From the NCBI GenBank assembly GCA_032209605.1, contig JASFXZ010000013.1, forward strand, positions 7,215,401-7,279,400: DNA of 64,000 nucleotides. The letters are read 5' to 3'. Every line of letters begins with the position of its first letter. Positions within the stretch are counted from its first letter, which is position 1. The notes under the pieces are model-generated. The model did no database searches. It was given only the letters and a program-made list of their open reading frames with translations, and was not told where the DNA came from. A program made the translations under genes and the position numbers. Below are positions 22,998 to 35,269 of the stretch, piece after piece. The stretch comes from Mactromeris polynyma (Eukaryota; Mollusca; Bivalvia; Venerida; Mactridae).

Positions 22998-23420
22998 ACG
23001 GGGCATAGTGTTACATTGTAACACTATGCCCCGGGTACCATGTAACACATTGCCCCTAACTATCTGATGGAAATACAAACATCCTTGGGTAATAACTAAG
23101 GTAGACCGGATCACGATTCATTCTGCGACGTCATGCCTATAACGTACCCTAATGTAACATATAAGCTAAATTATCAGCAAAGTCATGAATTTAAAGGAAA
23201 TCGATATTTTCCAAATTCATGAAAATTTACTTTCATAACCGGATATGCGTTGACTTATCACTGATACTTTATTATCGACTGGAAATGTCCACGACCGATC
23301 AGATAAAATGGCTACACCAAAAGTACTTTAAACTACAATGGTTATGATGTAATAAATAACGTCATTTGTTTGAAAATTTAAACGTAACACTTTACCCCGT
23401 GTAACATTGTGCCCCGGTCT
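22998..23420. mobile_element. Candidate element with GGGGCATAGTGTTACA termini
   Basis: The left end is a perfect palindrome at 23000-23032: GGGGCATAGTGTTACA, one base, then its reverse complement. ATGTAACACATTGCCCC follows. The right end has GTAACACTTTACCCC and GTGTAACATTGTGCCCCGG near 23383-23420. The repeated, inverted terminal strings suggest a MITE; no target duplication was identified. Confidence 0.45.
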
Positions 23421-23475
23421 CCCCTACGTGGTGACGTCACATGTGACTTTTTCTGGAAATGACGTCATTTTAAGA
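23421..23475 (+). mobile_element. Family C fragment, copy 2
   Basis: ACGTGGTGACGTCACATGTG, ACTTTTTCTGGAAATGACGT and CATTTTAAGAAGAGGTTGG match the right end of family C copies 3 and 4. Confidence 0.7.
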
Positions 23476-23839
23476 AGAGGTTGGATATCGTGGTGCAGCG
23501 CTCAAATATTCATTTTCTACTCAGTAAAGTCTCGTATTTAGAAGACTCGTTTAATAAATTCAATACAAATAGCCACATACGTGTATATTAAGACCCTCTA
23601 TTCATCATATATTGTTGCGTCAAAGTTTAGTGAAGATCGCTTGAGAAATATGTCCGCTAGACTGTTAACACATTGTATGATGCAAGTGTAATACGGCGGC
23701 ATGTTAGCTGGCTATGAAATAAAACGTTCACACAAATAGGTGCAAATATGCCTAACATTATCGTTTTGTGATCGTTACAATAGATATACTCCGGATTGGT
23801 GATAAATATGGGTGTTCTCTCGAGTCCTACGGTATAAAC

Positions 23840-24143
23840 CAGGCGCGTAGCTAGGCTTACACACGTACGCACGTACGTAAAATAATTTTAGACAGGTCGA
23901 AAAAATAAAAATGAAATAAATGCGAAAAACGCAATAAAAATGTACACTGGGAGTTAAGGGGGGTGAGGTGCAGACTACATTTATATCTTTTGCACGGTCA
24001 AATAGGACCACATTCTATGTTGTAAAATATACTCAAAAAGACACCATAGACCGTTCCAATTACAACAATTTTCCCAGGGGAGCATGCCCCTGGACCCCCC
24101 TAGCAGAGTGCGTAAAGTCAATTTGGGCTCAGCTACGCGCCTG
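23840..24143. mobile_element. hAT-like MITE with 5-bp target duplication
   Basis: The left terminus CAGGCGCGTAGCTAGG and the right terminus CAGCTACGCGCCTG are inverted. TAAAC flanks a 304-bp element on the left (23835-23839, with one intervening base uncertain) and exactly on the right (24144-24148). The CAGGSGCGTAGC start is typical of hAT elements, and a 5-bp duplication is known for one hAT subgroup rather than the usual 8 bp. No transposase frame is present. Confidence 0.65.
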
Positions 24144-24775
24144 TAAACAACAATTTACCGTAAACATCGTCCTCAAATCAGAATGTAAACAGGGGTTAAC
24201 GAATCCTAAATGGATCTTCAATTATACTCCTCGTATAAATCGGTCAATAATTTACTGAATAGGTCATTGTACCCTGTGTTATATTTTTGAATATTGACCA
24301 GCAGGGCATACAATATGTGTATATTATAAACATTGTGTATGAATAAATAGATTTGGATGGATCGGTTATTGATATTTTAAGAAACACATTGACGCAATAA
24401 GATTGATATATATATGCCAATTGTTGCTAATTTAGATTTAACCTTGTATCTTTATATCAATTATCTATTCAACATTTGAATGTTTTACATTATTCACAAT
24501 TGGAATGAGCCCAAAACTCCACAATCACGTTTATGTTTCAAGTACAGTACACCCTCTCCAGAGTAACACCCTGTGGAAGACGTACATGCTGGCTATTGAT
24601 GCGAGGTTGTTGCTCGAGAATTAAATTGATAGTAAATTCACTCTACATGAAAACATAAAACTATGGTTGTAGGGAGGTCTTTGTCCAAGTGAGGGGTGAT
24701 CTGCAGTCGTTCCATTCAACATGACAAGCCTAACTAATCTTAGGTCTGAGCATTTTTATTCCAACATTTTTTCAG

Positions 24776-24978
24776 TCATATACGGCGGCCAGTTGACATA
24801 GCCAGTTTTCCAGAAATAACATATCAACTAGTACTAACTTTCTCTTCCGCAAGCAACTGACAGCTTCTCCATATGTGCAGTACAAGACCGTAGCCAATGT
24901 CACGGAAGAACATAACCAACCCGGGAATCGTACAGTCTAGCGCTCTATCAACTGAGATAGCCGGGCGGGCTAGTTCTT
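24776..24978 (-). mobile_element. tRNA-derived SINE, antisense
   Basis: On the minus strand: GCCCGGCTATCTCAGTTGAT head, anticodon region, a GATTCCCGGGTTGG T arm, a GTCAGTTGCTTGCGGAAGAG body and GTCAACTGGCCGCCGTATAT near the 3' end. Confidence 0.75.
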
Positions 24979-25244
24979 TCTAAAGTTGACCACATCTAGC
25001 TGCAACTTATCAAACTTACGTCGATTGTTAAACAACTTGTTACGACTTATATAATACACTCTTAATGGCTGCTCTCTGTGTTTCTGTCCAGTCTGCGCCC
25101 ATTGGAGTTTTCACGAGTTCTCTCCCTTCTATATTCCACCTACATTGTATAGTATATAAAAGTAATATCGCAGGGGAGAGAACTCGTGACAAACTCCTGT
25201 GCCTCCGCCTAATGCACGGATTGCGAAGACTTCGTTCATAGAAG

Positions 25245-25325
25245 CTCGCACATGGAAGGATTTGAACCCACGACCTTTCTGATCACGTGACCGATGCTGT
25301 AACCCAATGCAACTATGACAGTGGT
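25245..25325 (-). mobile_element. tRNA-like SINE head
   Basis: The minus strand carries GTGGGTTCAAATCCTTCC (B box) and an A-box-like TGCATTGGGTTACAGCATCG upstream at tRNA spacing. Confidence 0.45.
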
Positions 25326-26197
25326 AAACTTATTTAAATAGTTTATGATATCATATACGTTATTTTCAAAATAGTACATGAAACACGTATTCTCCGCGTA
25401 AATGCCCATAGCAAAATGTCATAAATCGATTCATTGTCTAAATTACAATTGATGTGTGGCCATATATACACATTATATTGAACAGGGGTTGTAACTTTAT
25501 TATACAACACATTTATTATACCATGTTCATTTACGGCCGTATGAGTAACATAATTATTCGTCTGCAGTTTGAAATGTCTGAGTTCTAGCAAAGGTCGGTT
25601 GTTAAAATGTATCTTAATTCTGCTTTAGCTAAATATTTGAAACAGCCGTCTGCGAATAAGCGAACATGGTTTAAAATCTTATAACTGACTATAAATGTAG
25701 ATTTTAATCCAAGTGTCGTAAGATTCTCCGAAAATAGCAAGCTTTCAGAAATCTGCACTTAAAGTGACAACTCTTTGTATTTCTTACATATATATACTAA
25801 AGAATTAAGTATCTCGCTACTCGATTATTTAATAAAGAAATCTACTGGGACTTTGACGTGAATGCACGGACGTGATAATGTAATTGCTGTCGTCTATAGA
25901 CGTCTCAAATCGTCATTCCAGCGACAATTTATTGCTGAGTCGGCAATAAACTTGGTATAGTCGTACCTATAAAAATACTTTAGTTATGTATGACCTATAA
26001 AATGTCACTAATGTGTAAATGGTCGAAAATGGGAACGATTGTCGCAAAATTCGAGTAAAACTTTCCATAAATGTGAACTACTTATGTCTTTGACTTTTAG
26101 TCACTTTTGTGAAAATGTATTTCATGCAAATTAATCCGCGAACTTTAGGAATTCAGGAAGCTGTCATCGAGCGTGATTATACCGAGAATGTGATATA

Positions 26198-26374
26198 CAG
26201 TCGGACCTCGTTCATTCGACCTCAACCAGCCAGAAATTTTATTTCGATTAAAACATGGTTTTGAAATGCCCATTTCAATTCGACGTGCTTACGAAGATAC
26301 ATAGGAACCCGATATTTATTTCGGATGATACCGAGTATTCGGATAGAAGGTTGTCGAATAAACGAGTCCGACTG
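26198..26374 (-). mobile_element. Family A Tigger-like MITE, copy 3 (full length)
   Basis: 177 bp between TA duplications, with CAGTCGGACCTCGTTCATTC on the left and CGAGTCCGACTG on the right. Inserted opposite to copy 2. The interior GATGATACCGAGTATTCGG is the segment expanded at 53.3 kb. Confidence 0.9.
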
Positions 26375-26899
26375 TAGCTCTCTTTCTCTTCAGCCTAACA
26401 ACGTTTGTAACCTTCACGCGGATTGGTTAACCTTTCGATAAAGGTGAATTTACCGAAATCCATTTTGGATCTGGAGTGACTAGCAAACGAAACATCGCGG
26501 CATTTTTTATGTTGCACAACCTTCAAATTGCGCCGACCATCTTTTTTCAAGATATTTCTTGTGTATAATCATGTGTGTTACTGCTACGTAAATATTGATA
26601 CATAGCAACATACAAAGATCACACAACGTTTCCAACCAACAGATAGCAAAGAACAGTAGCCATATTTTCACTATAATGCTCATGTAATTTAAATTTCCAG
26701 ATAGCTAATTTGATCATTATTTAATGTCATAACTACTCGATTAACTTTGAGGTTTTGTTACATTAAATCTGATATATTCATCAATTTCAGAGCAAATCGA
26801 GCAATCATCTTGGTCATAATTGTTTTGCCGATATTAATCGTGTTATCTAGTTACACACTGAACAAAATGTAATGGGAATAAATTGAGATCAAAGCTAAT

Positions 26900-27108
26900 T
26901 GAGGGCTGCTATGGGATTTACAACCTCTTCTGTAAGTGAAGTCATTTCAAGAAAATGCAACATGTGGTGTCACAAGGTGCAAGCAGGAAACAATACTTCT
27001 TATGGTCACTTCGTTTTCATATTGCCATATGGGGAAAATATTGCTTTAATACTGTCAGTACATGGTGACGTCACACGTGACGTTTTCTGGAAATGACGTC
27101 ACTAATAG
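26900..27108 (+). mobile_element. Family C CRE-rich element, copy 3
   Basis: GCTGCTATGGGATTTACAAC to GGAAATGACGTCAC. It carries TGACGTCA-type sites at about 27064 and 27094 and a CATATTGCCATATGG palindromic block. No reading frame of note. Confidence 0.8.
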
Positions 27109-27519
27109 AAGTGGTTGGAAATCGTACATCTGCGTACACCGTTTGCCGCGCGTCGCCATTACTTGCTTGAGATCTGCATGTGATGGCCTCACTATGATTC
27201 CATATTATGTCCAATTCGTTTCAAAAAATTCAAATGTATTACTCTAAAACTTGATGGGTGGGATAACAGTATCATATTGCAATATCGGATTTTTTAGATG
27301 ATTTCGACTTCATCGTCAAGATACCCACCTACGCACCCAAAACCAGAGCCACCCACCATACCTTGTATGACACGCGATGTAATTATCTCTAACGCCTTTA
27401 TAATTAGAAGCAAACGTCAATAGCGCTAATGATTAAAATTAAAACGACATGTTTTTTTATAATTTCTTAACACTAAACAAGCTAAATGCACAAGTTAAAT
27501 GGCAATTCACATTAAGGTA

Positions 27520-27696
27520 CAGTCAGACCTCGTTAATTCGACAACCTACTATCCGAATACTTGGTATCATCCGAAATAAATATCAATTCCCGATTTATCT
27601 TCTTCGGCATGTCGAATTTAAATGGGCTATCCGCAACAATTCACATTCGGAATAAAAGTTCGGACCCGATGAATTCGGATGAACGAGGTCCGACAG
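27520..27696 (+). mobile_element. Family A Tigger-like MITE, copy 4
   Basis: 177 bp, CAGTCAGACCTCGTTAATTC to GAACGAGGTCCGACAG. The last bases are mutated and the right TA is not clear. Confidence 0.85.
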
Positions 27697-28861
27697 CAAT
27701 TGCTTTTGCGTACAGATATTTATATTTTCATGCTGGATTTGTACGGAAACTTATCTTTGCCATTGTATTTCGTCCATTGAATGAATGATCGTTAACTCCC
27801 CACTGAGCAAGTACAAGGACAAACAATGTTGTTGCTTTAGCGTACAGATAAACACGTCTAGATGAACCCTAAGGGAGATAGTTTAACGATTGTTTAAGTC
27901 AATGATTAATTTTTATATTCAGGCTTTGTTTTCCGCAGAATTCATTGAGTGGTCAGACTCTGACAATGCAGTGAGATTTTTCTGTAGTCCAGTATGATTG
28001 CCTTAACAATCCTTGGTGTTAAGTTTACTTCCTTCCAAATTGCCGCGCCAACCTTACGGTGACAAAACCATTTTTGCTAATGTCAGCAAATTTTATGTAC
28101 GAGGCATTTCTATCGTTTCTATATCTACCTAAAATGGCTCTATAATCGAGAACTCTTATATATGATAGAAATATCATGGATTAACTTGTCTCGCCAGCAA
28201 ACAGGGGTGGTTTCATACCAGTCATAAATTTGATATTTCCTTGAAAATATTGCTTAGTCTTTGATACCACGATCCTCCACGGGCACGCTTTGATAGATGT
28301 TTATGATTAACGAGTCGTTTTACCGCCAGGTCCGCACTCCTTTACATAACAATGCAAAACTTCCCGGTATTGAAATGTTAACAACTACCCACATCAATAA
28401 GTCTTAAATATATTGAGTTTAATAGCTTTAAGAAAGCTTTCGCGGTATGACGTCACTTATAATGTTAAACAAGCCAATCTACGTTGTACAAACAGCGTAT
28501 TGTACAGTCAGTCGATTTTCGACGCAAACTCTTTTACTACAGAGACTTTATATTGACGAAATAGCTGTCACTGTGTGCATGCTTATAAACGGCTTTAAAT
28601 AGTCAGCATTATTTAACCAACCGTTGCTCAACATTGACTTCCGGTCTAAATTCGTCAGCACCGGAAGTGGAATTTAAACGGCTTGGAAATAAACGAACCA
28701 AAACTTGTGGTTACAACGAGGTTCGAAGCATATGTGTAAATCAGGTAACTACAAGACTGAAGGGTTATATTGTAACAGATATCGCCTTATTCACAAGACA
28801 ATACCTCAACACATAGAAACCATGGAAACATAAGCACACAAAACACTAGAAGTTGAGGAAG

Positions 28862-28882
28862 GGTAATAATAATAATAATATC
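28862..28882. repeat. (TAA)n microsatellite
   Basis: GGGTAATAATAATAATAATATC directly left of family C copy 4. It may be a LINE tail in antisense. Confidence 0.8.
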
Positions 28883-28892
28883 TATATTTATT

Positions 28893-29098
28893 TGAGTGCT
28901 GCTATGGGATTTGCAACCTCTTCTGTAAGTGACGTCATTTCAAGAAAATGCAACATGTGATGTCACTACTTGCAAGCAGGAAACAATATTTACTCCATAT
29001 GGTCACTTCGTTTTCATATTGCCATATGGGGCAAACATTGCGTACTGTCAGTACATAGTGACGTCATATGTGACGTTTTCTGGAAATGACGTCACTTA
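28893..29098 (+). mobile_element. Family C CRE-rich element, copy 4
   Basis: GTGCTGCTATGGGATTTGCA to TGGAAATGACGTCACTT, with TGACGTCA or TGACGTCAC sites near 28930, 29059 and 29085. The best-conserved copy. Confidence 0.82.
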
Positions 29099-29120
29099 AT
29101 CAAAATAAGCTACAGCGGCT

Positions 29121-29366
29121 TTATTCACCAACATGTTAAGACTGAAACTCAGACTTCGACTTTAAAATGTTAAATGTTCTTATTGCTCCTACGTTGCTAT
29201 TACAATATATTTTAAAAAAACTGGTAAAATTGTAAAGTGATAAAAACAATTATTTGAACACAATTTCATTCGTTCAGATTTCATGAAAACAAGAGGCTGG
29301 TAATATAAACTTTGGCAACTTTTAAGTCTGAGTCTGAGTTTCAGTCTTAAAATGTTTGTGAATGAG
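29121..29366. mobile_element. Family E inverted-repeat MITE, copy 2
   Basis: The left terminus TTATTCACCAACATGTTAAG followed by ACTGAAACTCAGACT is mirrored on the right by AGTCTGAGTTTCAGTCTTAA followed by AATGTTTGTGAATGA. The inverted repeat is about 36 bp with a few mismatches. The right terminus is also the first unit of the 28-bp array. Confidence 0.75.
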
Positions 29367-30643
29367 GTCCCTGGTGTAAATGTTTGTGAATAAGGTCCCT
29401 GGTGTAAATGTTTGTGAATAAGGTCCCTGGTGTAAATGTTTGTGAATAAGGTCCCTGGTGTAAATGTTTGTGAATGAGGTCCCTGGTGTAAATGTTTGTG
29501 AATAAGGTCCCTGGTGTAAATGTTTGTGAATAAGGTCCCTGGTGTAAATGTTTGTGAATACGGTCCCTGGTGTAAATGTTTGTGAATGAGGTCCCTGGTG
29601 TAAATGTTTGTGAATACGGTCCCTGGTGTAAATGTTTGTGAATAAGGTCCCTGGTGTAAATGTTTGTGAATGAGGTCCCTGGTGTAAATGTTTGTGAATA
29701 CGGTCCCTGGTGTAAATGTTTGTGAATACGGTCCCTGGTGTAAATGTTTGTGAATGAGGTCCCTGGTGTAAATGTTTGTGAATAAGGTCCCTGGTGTAAA
29801 TGTTTGTGAATACGGTCCCTGGTGTAAATGTTTGTGAATGAGGTCCCTGGTGTAAATGTTTGTGAATGAGGTCCCTGGTGTAAATGTTTGTGAATAAGGT
29901 CCCTGGTGTAAATGTTTGTGAATGAGGTCCCTGGTGTAAATGTTTGTGAATGAGGTCCCTGGTGTAAATGTTTGTGAATAAGGTCCCTGGTGTAAATGTT
30001 TGTGAATAAGGTCCCTGGTGTAAATGTTTGTGAATAAGGTCCCTGGTGTAAATGTTTGTGAATAAGGTCCCTGGTGTAAATGTTTGTGAATGAGGTCCCT
30101 GGTGTAAATGTTTGTGAATAAGGTCCCTGGTGTAAATGTTTGTGAATAAGGTCCCTGGTGTAAATGTTTGTGAATAAGGTCCCTGGTGTAAATGTTTGTG
30201 AATAAGGTCCCTGGTGTAAATGTTTGTGAATAAGGTCCCTGGTGTAAATGTTTGTGAATAAGGTCCCTGGTGTAAATGTTTGTGAATGAGGTCCCTGGTG
30301 TAAATGTTTGTGAATAAGGTCCCTGGTGTAAATGTTTGTGAATAAGGTCCCTGGTGTAAATGTTTGTGAATGAGGTCCCTGGTGTAAATGTTTGTGAATA
30401 AGGTCCCTGGTGTAAATGTTTGTGAATGAGGTCCCTGGTGTAAATGTTTGTGAATGAGGTCCCTGGTGTAAATGTTTGTGAATAAGGTCCCTGGTGTAAA
30501 TGTTTGTGAATAAGGTCCCTGGTGTAAATGTTTGTGAATAAGGTCCCTGGTGTAAATGTTTGTGAATAAGGTCCCTGGTGTAAATGTTTGTGAATAAGGT
30601 CCCTGGTGTAAATGTTTGTGAATAAGGTCCCTGGTGTAAATGT
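29350..30643. repeat. Minisatellite, 28-bp unit
   Basis: About 46 copies of GGTCCCTGGTGTAAATGTTT followed by GTGAATAA, with GAATGAG and GAATACG variants. On the minus strand it keeps a 441-codon frame open; three units give a 28-residue protein repeat. This is a result of the repeat, as no promoter, splice or domain evidence supports a gene. Confidence 0.98.
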
Positions 30644-31625
30644 ATTACCATGTGCTCTTCAAACAACAACAATGTAAGAATTCAACATTAAAAAATAAGT
30701 GCAAACACGTATGGGGATAGGACGATAAGGTATTGTCTGCTTGATTATCAAAAACTTTTAAGAATAGTAGAATAAGGAAGGAACAAAAATGGGAGGGGAT
30801 TCATAACATGACAAGCCCAGGAAACAAATTGGTCACGGACCAAGACAGAGGGAAATATACACGAACAATATATCAGACCAAATCCTGGATTTGTATTATT
30901 GTTCTTTAACATAAAACACAGTGGCTAAAAATGATAACAATCCGTTATTGCCCTCGTGCTTCTATTATCACATTTTCTGGGTTGTTATAACTCATATGTC
31001 CCTTTAAGCCATGTAATAACCTCTAGTTATTCACGGTCCGAGGTTGGCGCTTAAATTGAGTTTAATTAGTGATTATTGTTTAGACCTAAAACCAGCTTTT
31101 CACATTTCAGCCTAAATTTTCAAACATTGTTCACTTATTAAAATTGCCACATTGTCAAATCTCTGATTACACTGAAAGTGTGAATGTAGTTTTAATTAAA
31201 ATCATAAGAATTCCATTAATCTTGCTATACAGCCTAAAACATTACCATGACAACACAAAAATGTTGGAAATTAATCAGTATTTAATCAGAATAGCGGTTC
31301 AGATTTCTAGGATAATAATCCACTCCTTTCAAGTAGAAGATTCTGGCAGTGGGCCATGAAATGTGTGCCTTAATTTGCACTGTTGGGATTAATCGCTTTC
31401 ACAATACGGACTCATTGAACACTGTCATTAGTCTCCAGTCCAGAAGCCGAGGCCGACCACTTTATTTTTTGTAGTTTTTGTTCGTGGGAGGAGCAGTTAT
31501 TGTTTAAGTGATTGCCAAAACATTACACACACATCATTATTTTGCTACACTTTTTCCGGCGACATTGATGCCTTGCACCAAAGTGTTCCTGTTGGAAAAT
31601 TGGTCAGAACCACCACTGCAGATAT

Positions 31626-32004
31626 GTCACCATGATATAACCATGATATAACCATGATATAACCATGATATAAACATGATATAACCATGATATAACCATG
31701 ATATAACCATGATATAACCATGATATAAACATGATATAACCATGATATAACCATGATATAACCATGATATAAACATGATATAAACATGATATAACCATGA
31801 TATAACCATGATATAACCATGATATAACCATGATATAACCATGATATAACCATGATATAACCATGATATAACCATGATATAACCATGATATAAACATGAT
31901 ATAACCATGATATAACCATGATATAACCATGATATAACCATGATAGAACCATGATATAACCATGATAGAACCATGATATAACCATGATATAACCATGATA
32001 TAAC
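31626..32004. repeat. Minisatellite, 11-bp unit
   Basis: About 34 copies of ATATAACCATG, with ATATAAACATG and ATAGAACCATG variants. All three minus-strand frames are open across it, as expected for an 11-bp unit without stops. Confidence 0.98.
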
Positions 32005-32723
32005 TGGACAGACTGTCTGCTGTGTTAATCAACTCACAGTAAACTTCTAAATTGTGTTATATGATTATATAAAATGTGTTAATTCCATTTTTGTGGGTGT
32101 CACTTACTAGATCTTTGACATCATTGTTTTCTTGATAGAATGATTGTTTTATAGGTCAGTAAAACTAATGTAAATGTCCGTTCATGAGTGGGGTTTTACT
32201 AATTCATTACAAAATTTCGTAATTAAATAACTGATCTCTCATAAATTATTCTATGGAGGATTGGGGTAATGCGTTCAAGACGATTTATAGACAATGGAGA
32301 TTACGTGAAGAATTAATAAATCATGTGTTTTTATTACCGTATTCTGCATAATAATCTCACTGTAATATTTCAATATGAATATTTTATTACCAAGTCAGAC
32401 GTCATTTTTAGTTGTTCTGTAGAACAATTAGTTCTATGACAATTTTCGACAGTCGCATCGCTTAACTACGAAACTACTTTTTTCCGGAAGCGGCGCAAAA
32501 TAACAGGTAAGTTAATTGGTTAGTTCAACATCTGAGCGTAACCTGCTTAACACACTCAATACTAGTAGTAATCTTAACTGCGCAATTAAATTTAATGGTT
32601 TAACAATGATGATTCGTACTTTCTGTTAATCTGGAAGTGTTGAATACAAATCCAGAGTTCAATATACCGAACAACTCCAAAAACTCCAGGGCTTTCAGCT
32701 CTTGATTCGATTGTTCTGTTACA

Positions 32724-32780
32724 CATGTAGGTCAGTCGACGTAAGTAGGTCAGTCGACGTAAGTAGGTCAGTCGACGTAA
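32724..32780. repeat. 18-bp tandem repeat, three copies
   Basis: TAGGTCAGTCGACGTAAG three times, each with a GTCGAC palindrome. Confidence 0.95.
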
Positions 32781-32809
32781 GCAGTTTCCGTCTTGGAGTA
32801 AGTTACCAA

Positions 32810-32985
32810 ATACTAACTTGCCCAACCACAAGCAGCTGACAATGACCCCACACGTGGTGGGTGACAAATGACCGTAGCCATTTGTCACTGACATGCGTTA
32901 CCTGTCCACGGTCGGACATCGAGCCCTGACCTCCCGGGTGACAGCTCAAAGTTTTACCAGCTGGACAAACCAGGCGGGCTGCTGT
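32810..32985 (-). mobile_element. tRNA-derived SINE, antisense
   Basis: The minus strand reads GCCCGCCTGGTTTGTCCAGC, GAGCTGTCACCCGGGAGGTC (anticodon loop with GTC and an intact CCGGG stem side), GGGCTCGATGTCC and the body GTCAGCTGCTTGTGGTTGGG. Same family as 7079. Confidence 0.75.
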
Positions 32986-33064
32986 TGAATAACTAAGACT
33001 ATCACGTTGTCAACAAACAACATCACCTTCAGTCTTAGTCCCTAGATGATGAAACATTGAGTGG

Positions 33065-33150
33065 ATACCAGTTTCCGAATGCAGACTTGCGACTGGTCAA
33101 TTTTAACGCTGCCCCAAGAATCATCCAATCAGGATCCAACATTATAACGA
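33065..33150 (+). mobile_element. Family B CCAAT MITE, copy 3
   Basis: ACCAGTTTCCGAATGCAGAC, GACTGGTCAATTTTAACGCT and ATCATCCAATCAGGATCC. The first CCAAT box is mutated. Confidence 0.6.
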
Positions 33151-33651
33151 TTCCAATATTAAGAACAAAATGCAAAAGTAAGCTACCAAGTGACTTTTCG
33201 TCAAATTCGCTTTACGATTCTTTAAAAAACTCATGTTTTTTGGAAATGGAAATAAAAGAAAATTTCACAATACTTAAAACAATTTTACGTTCAAATCAAA
33301 ACTAAGGAACTAAAATACTTCCGAAAAAGCAGTTAGTTTGTGACAGTCAAAACTTTCTTTGAGAAATACATGACGTCATAACCAACGTCACAGGATTATT
33401 GTAATGTTCTGTCAGAAAAACAGAGGTATTGAAATAGTAATATATATGTCGCATTATTCATGAGCCTAAACTTTCATGATTCATGTTATAGTTCACTGAA
33501 AATTGATGAATGTAATGTTCGGAAAAAAGTGAATATTTTATTACACATTATATGTCCCGCTATTTTCACCTCAAAGCGCTTTTCCCCCTTAATTAAAAAA
33601 AAAAAATTTGAAAACGCATGACTTACTCGTAAAGTTATAAAATAATAATTG

Positions 33652-33750
33652 AAGCCCAGTCTCAGAATGCAGCATTGTCATTGGTCAATTTTATGCCTGA
33701 AACCTGAGTCAACCAATCAGAAGCTTCCGTTTCAAGAACGGTTTCCAAAA
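33652..33750 (+). mobile_element. Family B CCAAT MITE, copy 4
   Basis: CCCAGTCTCAGAATGCAGCA, GTCATTGGTCAATTTTATGC and TCAACCAATCAGAAGC, then a CAAGAACGGTTTCC end. Confidence 0.75.
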
Positions 33751-34194
33751 GTGCAGATTGGTAAATTCAGAACCTGTTATCCTAAAAAATGCTTGATAAC
33801 AAAACTGTCTCTATACAACTCCGCAGTGCTAAACCAGATTATAAGGCATTGCAAAATAATAATCAAATTTGTTTAGAATGTGTTCAATTCAATTAGCAAA
33901 CTTTAGATGTTGTACGCATATCTGCATATGCAGACAAAATTATTTATGCAAATATCTCTACACTGTTAGTTTTGTTGAGGTATATGGCTTTTAAAATAAT
34001 GTTTTGCAGATCAGTTATTCCGTAAATCCACTCCGAGATCCTCGGGGAACAGGCTGCAAATTTTGTATGCATCTAACAATTGACCAGACGTCACCTTCAT
34101 GTCGTACAAAACATTGCAGCGTGCAGAATACAGATTATATCTTAACAGAAACAACCGTTTTATAACGAAAATGGTATATCAGTGAAATGATAAA

Positions 34195-34700
34195 GTATTT
34201 TAGGGTAAAATTCGAACAATCAAAGAATTCGAATAATTGTAAAATTCGAACAATCAAACAATTCGAATAATTGTGAAATTGGAACAATCGAATAGTTCGA
34301 ATAATTGAAAAATTCGTGCCTTCGAAGACTTAGAGAAATAGTAAAATTCGAACAATCGAAGAACTTGAATAATTGTAAAATTCGAACAATGGTAGAATTT
34401 AATAAGTCATAAGGTTCGAAAAATACGTGAGTATTTCAGAGGTCGTAACATTCGAACAATGGTAAAATTCAAATAATTGTAAAATTCGGACAATCGAAGC
34501 ATTCGAACGACTGTAAATCGGAACAATTATCGAATCTGAGAGACCGCAAGGTTCTCACAGTCTCATAGCAATTTAGAAGTCGTAACAAACTTCAAATTCG
34601 AACAATTGTAAAATCCGATCGATATTTGAATTCGAACGATTGAAACATTTAAATCATCGAATAAAAAATAAAATTCGAATAGCAGCAATATTCAAACGAT
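34195..34700. repeat. Degenerate TTCGAA-rich repeat region
   Basis: About 15 irregular repeats of AAAATTCGAACAAT and ATTCGAATAATTGT, at about 14- to 35-bp spacing. Many contain the palindrome TTCGAA. The region looks like an old decayed array. Confidence 0.75.
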
Positions 34701-34864
34701 TGCATTATACGTACGGTCGATAAATTAACTAAATATTCACTTTTCATGACATAATGTTCCCTGTTTCTGTTCGGAGTGTTGTAAATTAAGATGAACAATT
34801 TGAACACTGATTTTCTTACCGGTATCGCCGGAAATAATGAAGATGACTGTTTCAAATAAATATA

Positions 34865-35010
34865 ATCGGACCTCGTTCATTCGAATTCAACGGGTCCGAA
34901 ATTTTATTTCGAATAATACATGGAAGTTCGACGAGCATTAGAAGATACATCAGGACCAGATATTTATTTCGGATGATACCAAGTATTCGGATAGAAGGTT
35001 GTCGAATAAA
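34865..35010 (-). mobile_element. Family A Tigger-like MITE, copy 5 (right end lost)
   Basis: ATCGGACCTCGTTCATTC through ATTCGGATAGAAGGTTGTCG; the right terminal repeat is replaced by unrelated sequence. Confidence 0.8.
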
Positions 35011-35269
35011 AGAAAGTTTGTACATGGAAAATTAGCTTTGATTTTCAGTATTTTTTGTGGAATAACGTTTATATTATTCTGACATATAAGGAGAGTTTAC
35101 TTTTTGCACAAGATTTAAATTATTCATTTGCAATAAAATGAGCACTGCTTGAATTGTAAAACATTCTGTCGTTAATCATTCGTTCAAATATAATCAAGAC
35201 AAAGAGCGCGTTCTTACACCGTAGATATTTGAAATTCTCACACTCAGTATAAATAGCAAAAACAATGCA

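Noticed and set aside
29347..30672. 441-codon minus-strand open frame with 28-residue repeats
   Set aside because: It is the translation of the 28-bp minisatellite; no codon bias, domain or gene context.
31545..32032. Three overlapping minus-strand frames of 115-146 codons
   Set aside because: Product of the stop-free 11-bp unit; all three frames are open, as expected by chance of unit sequence.
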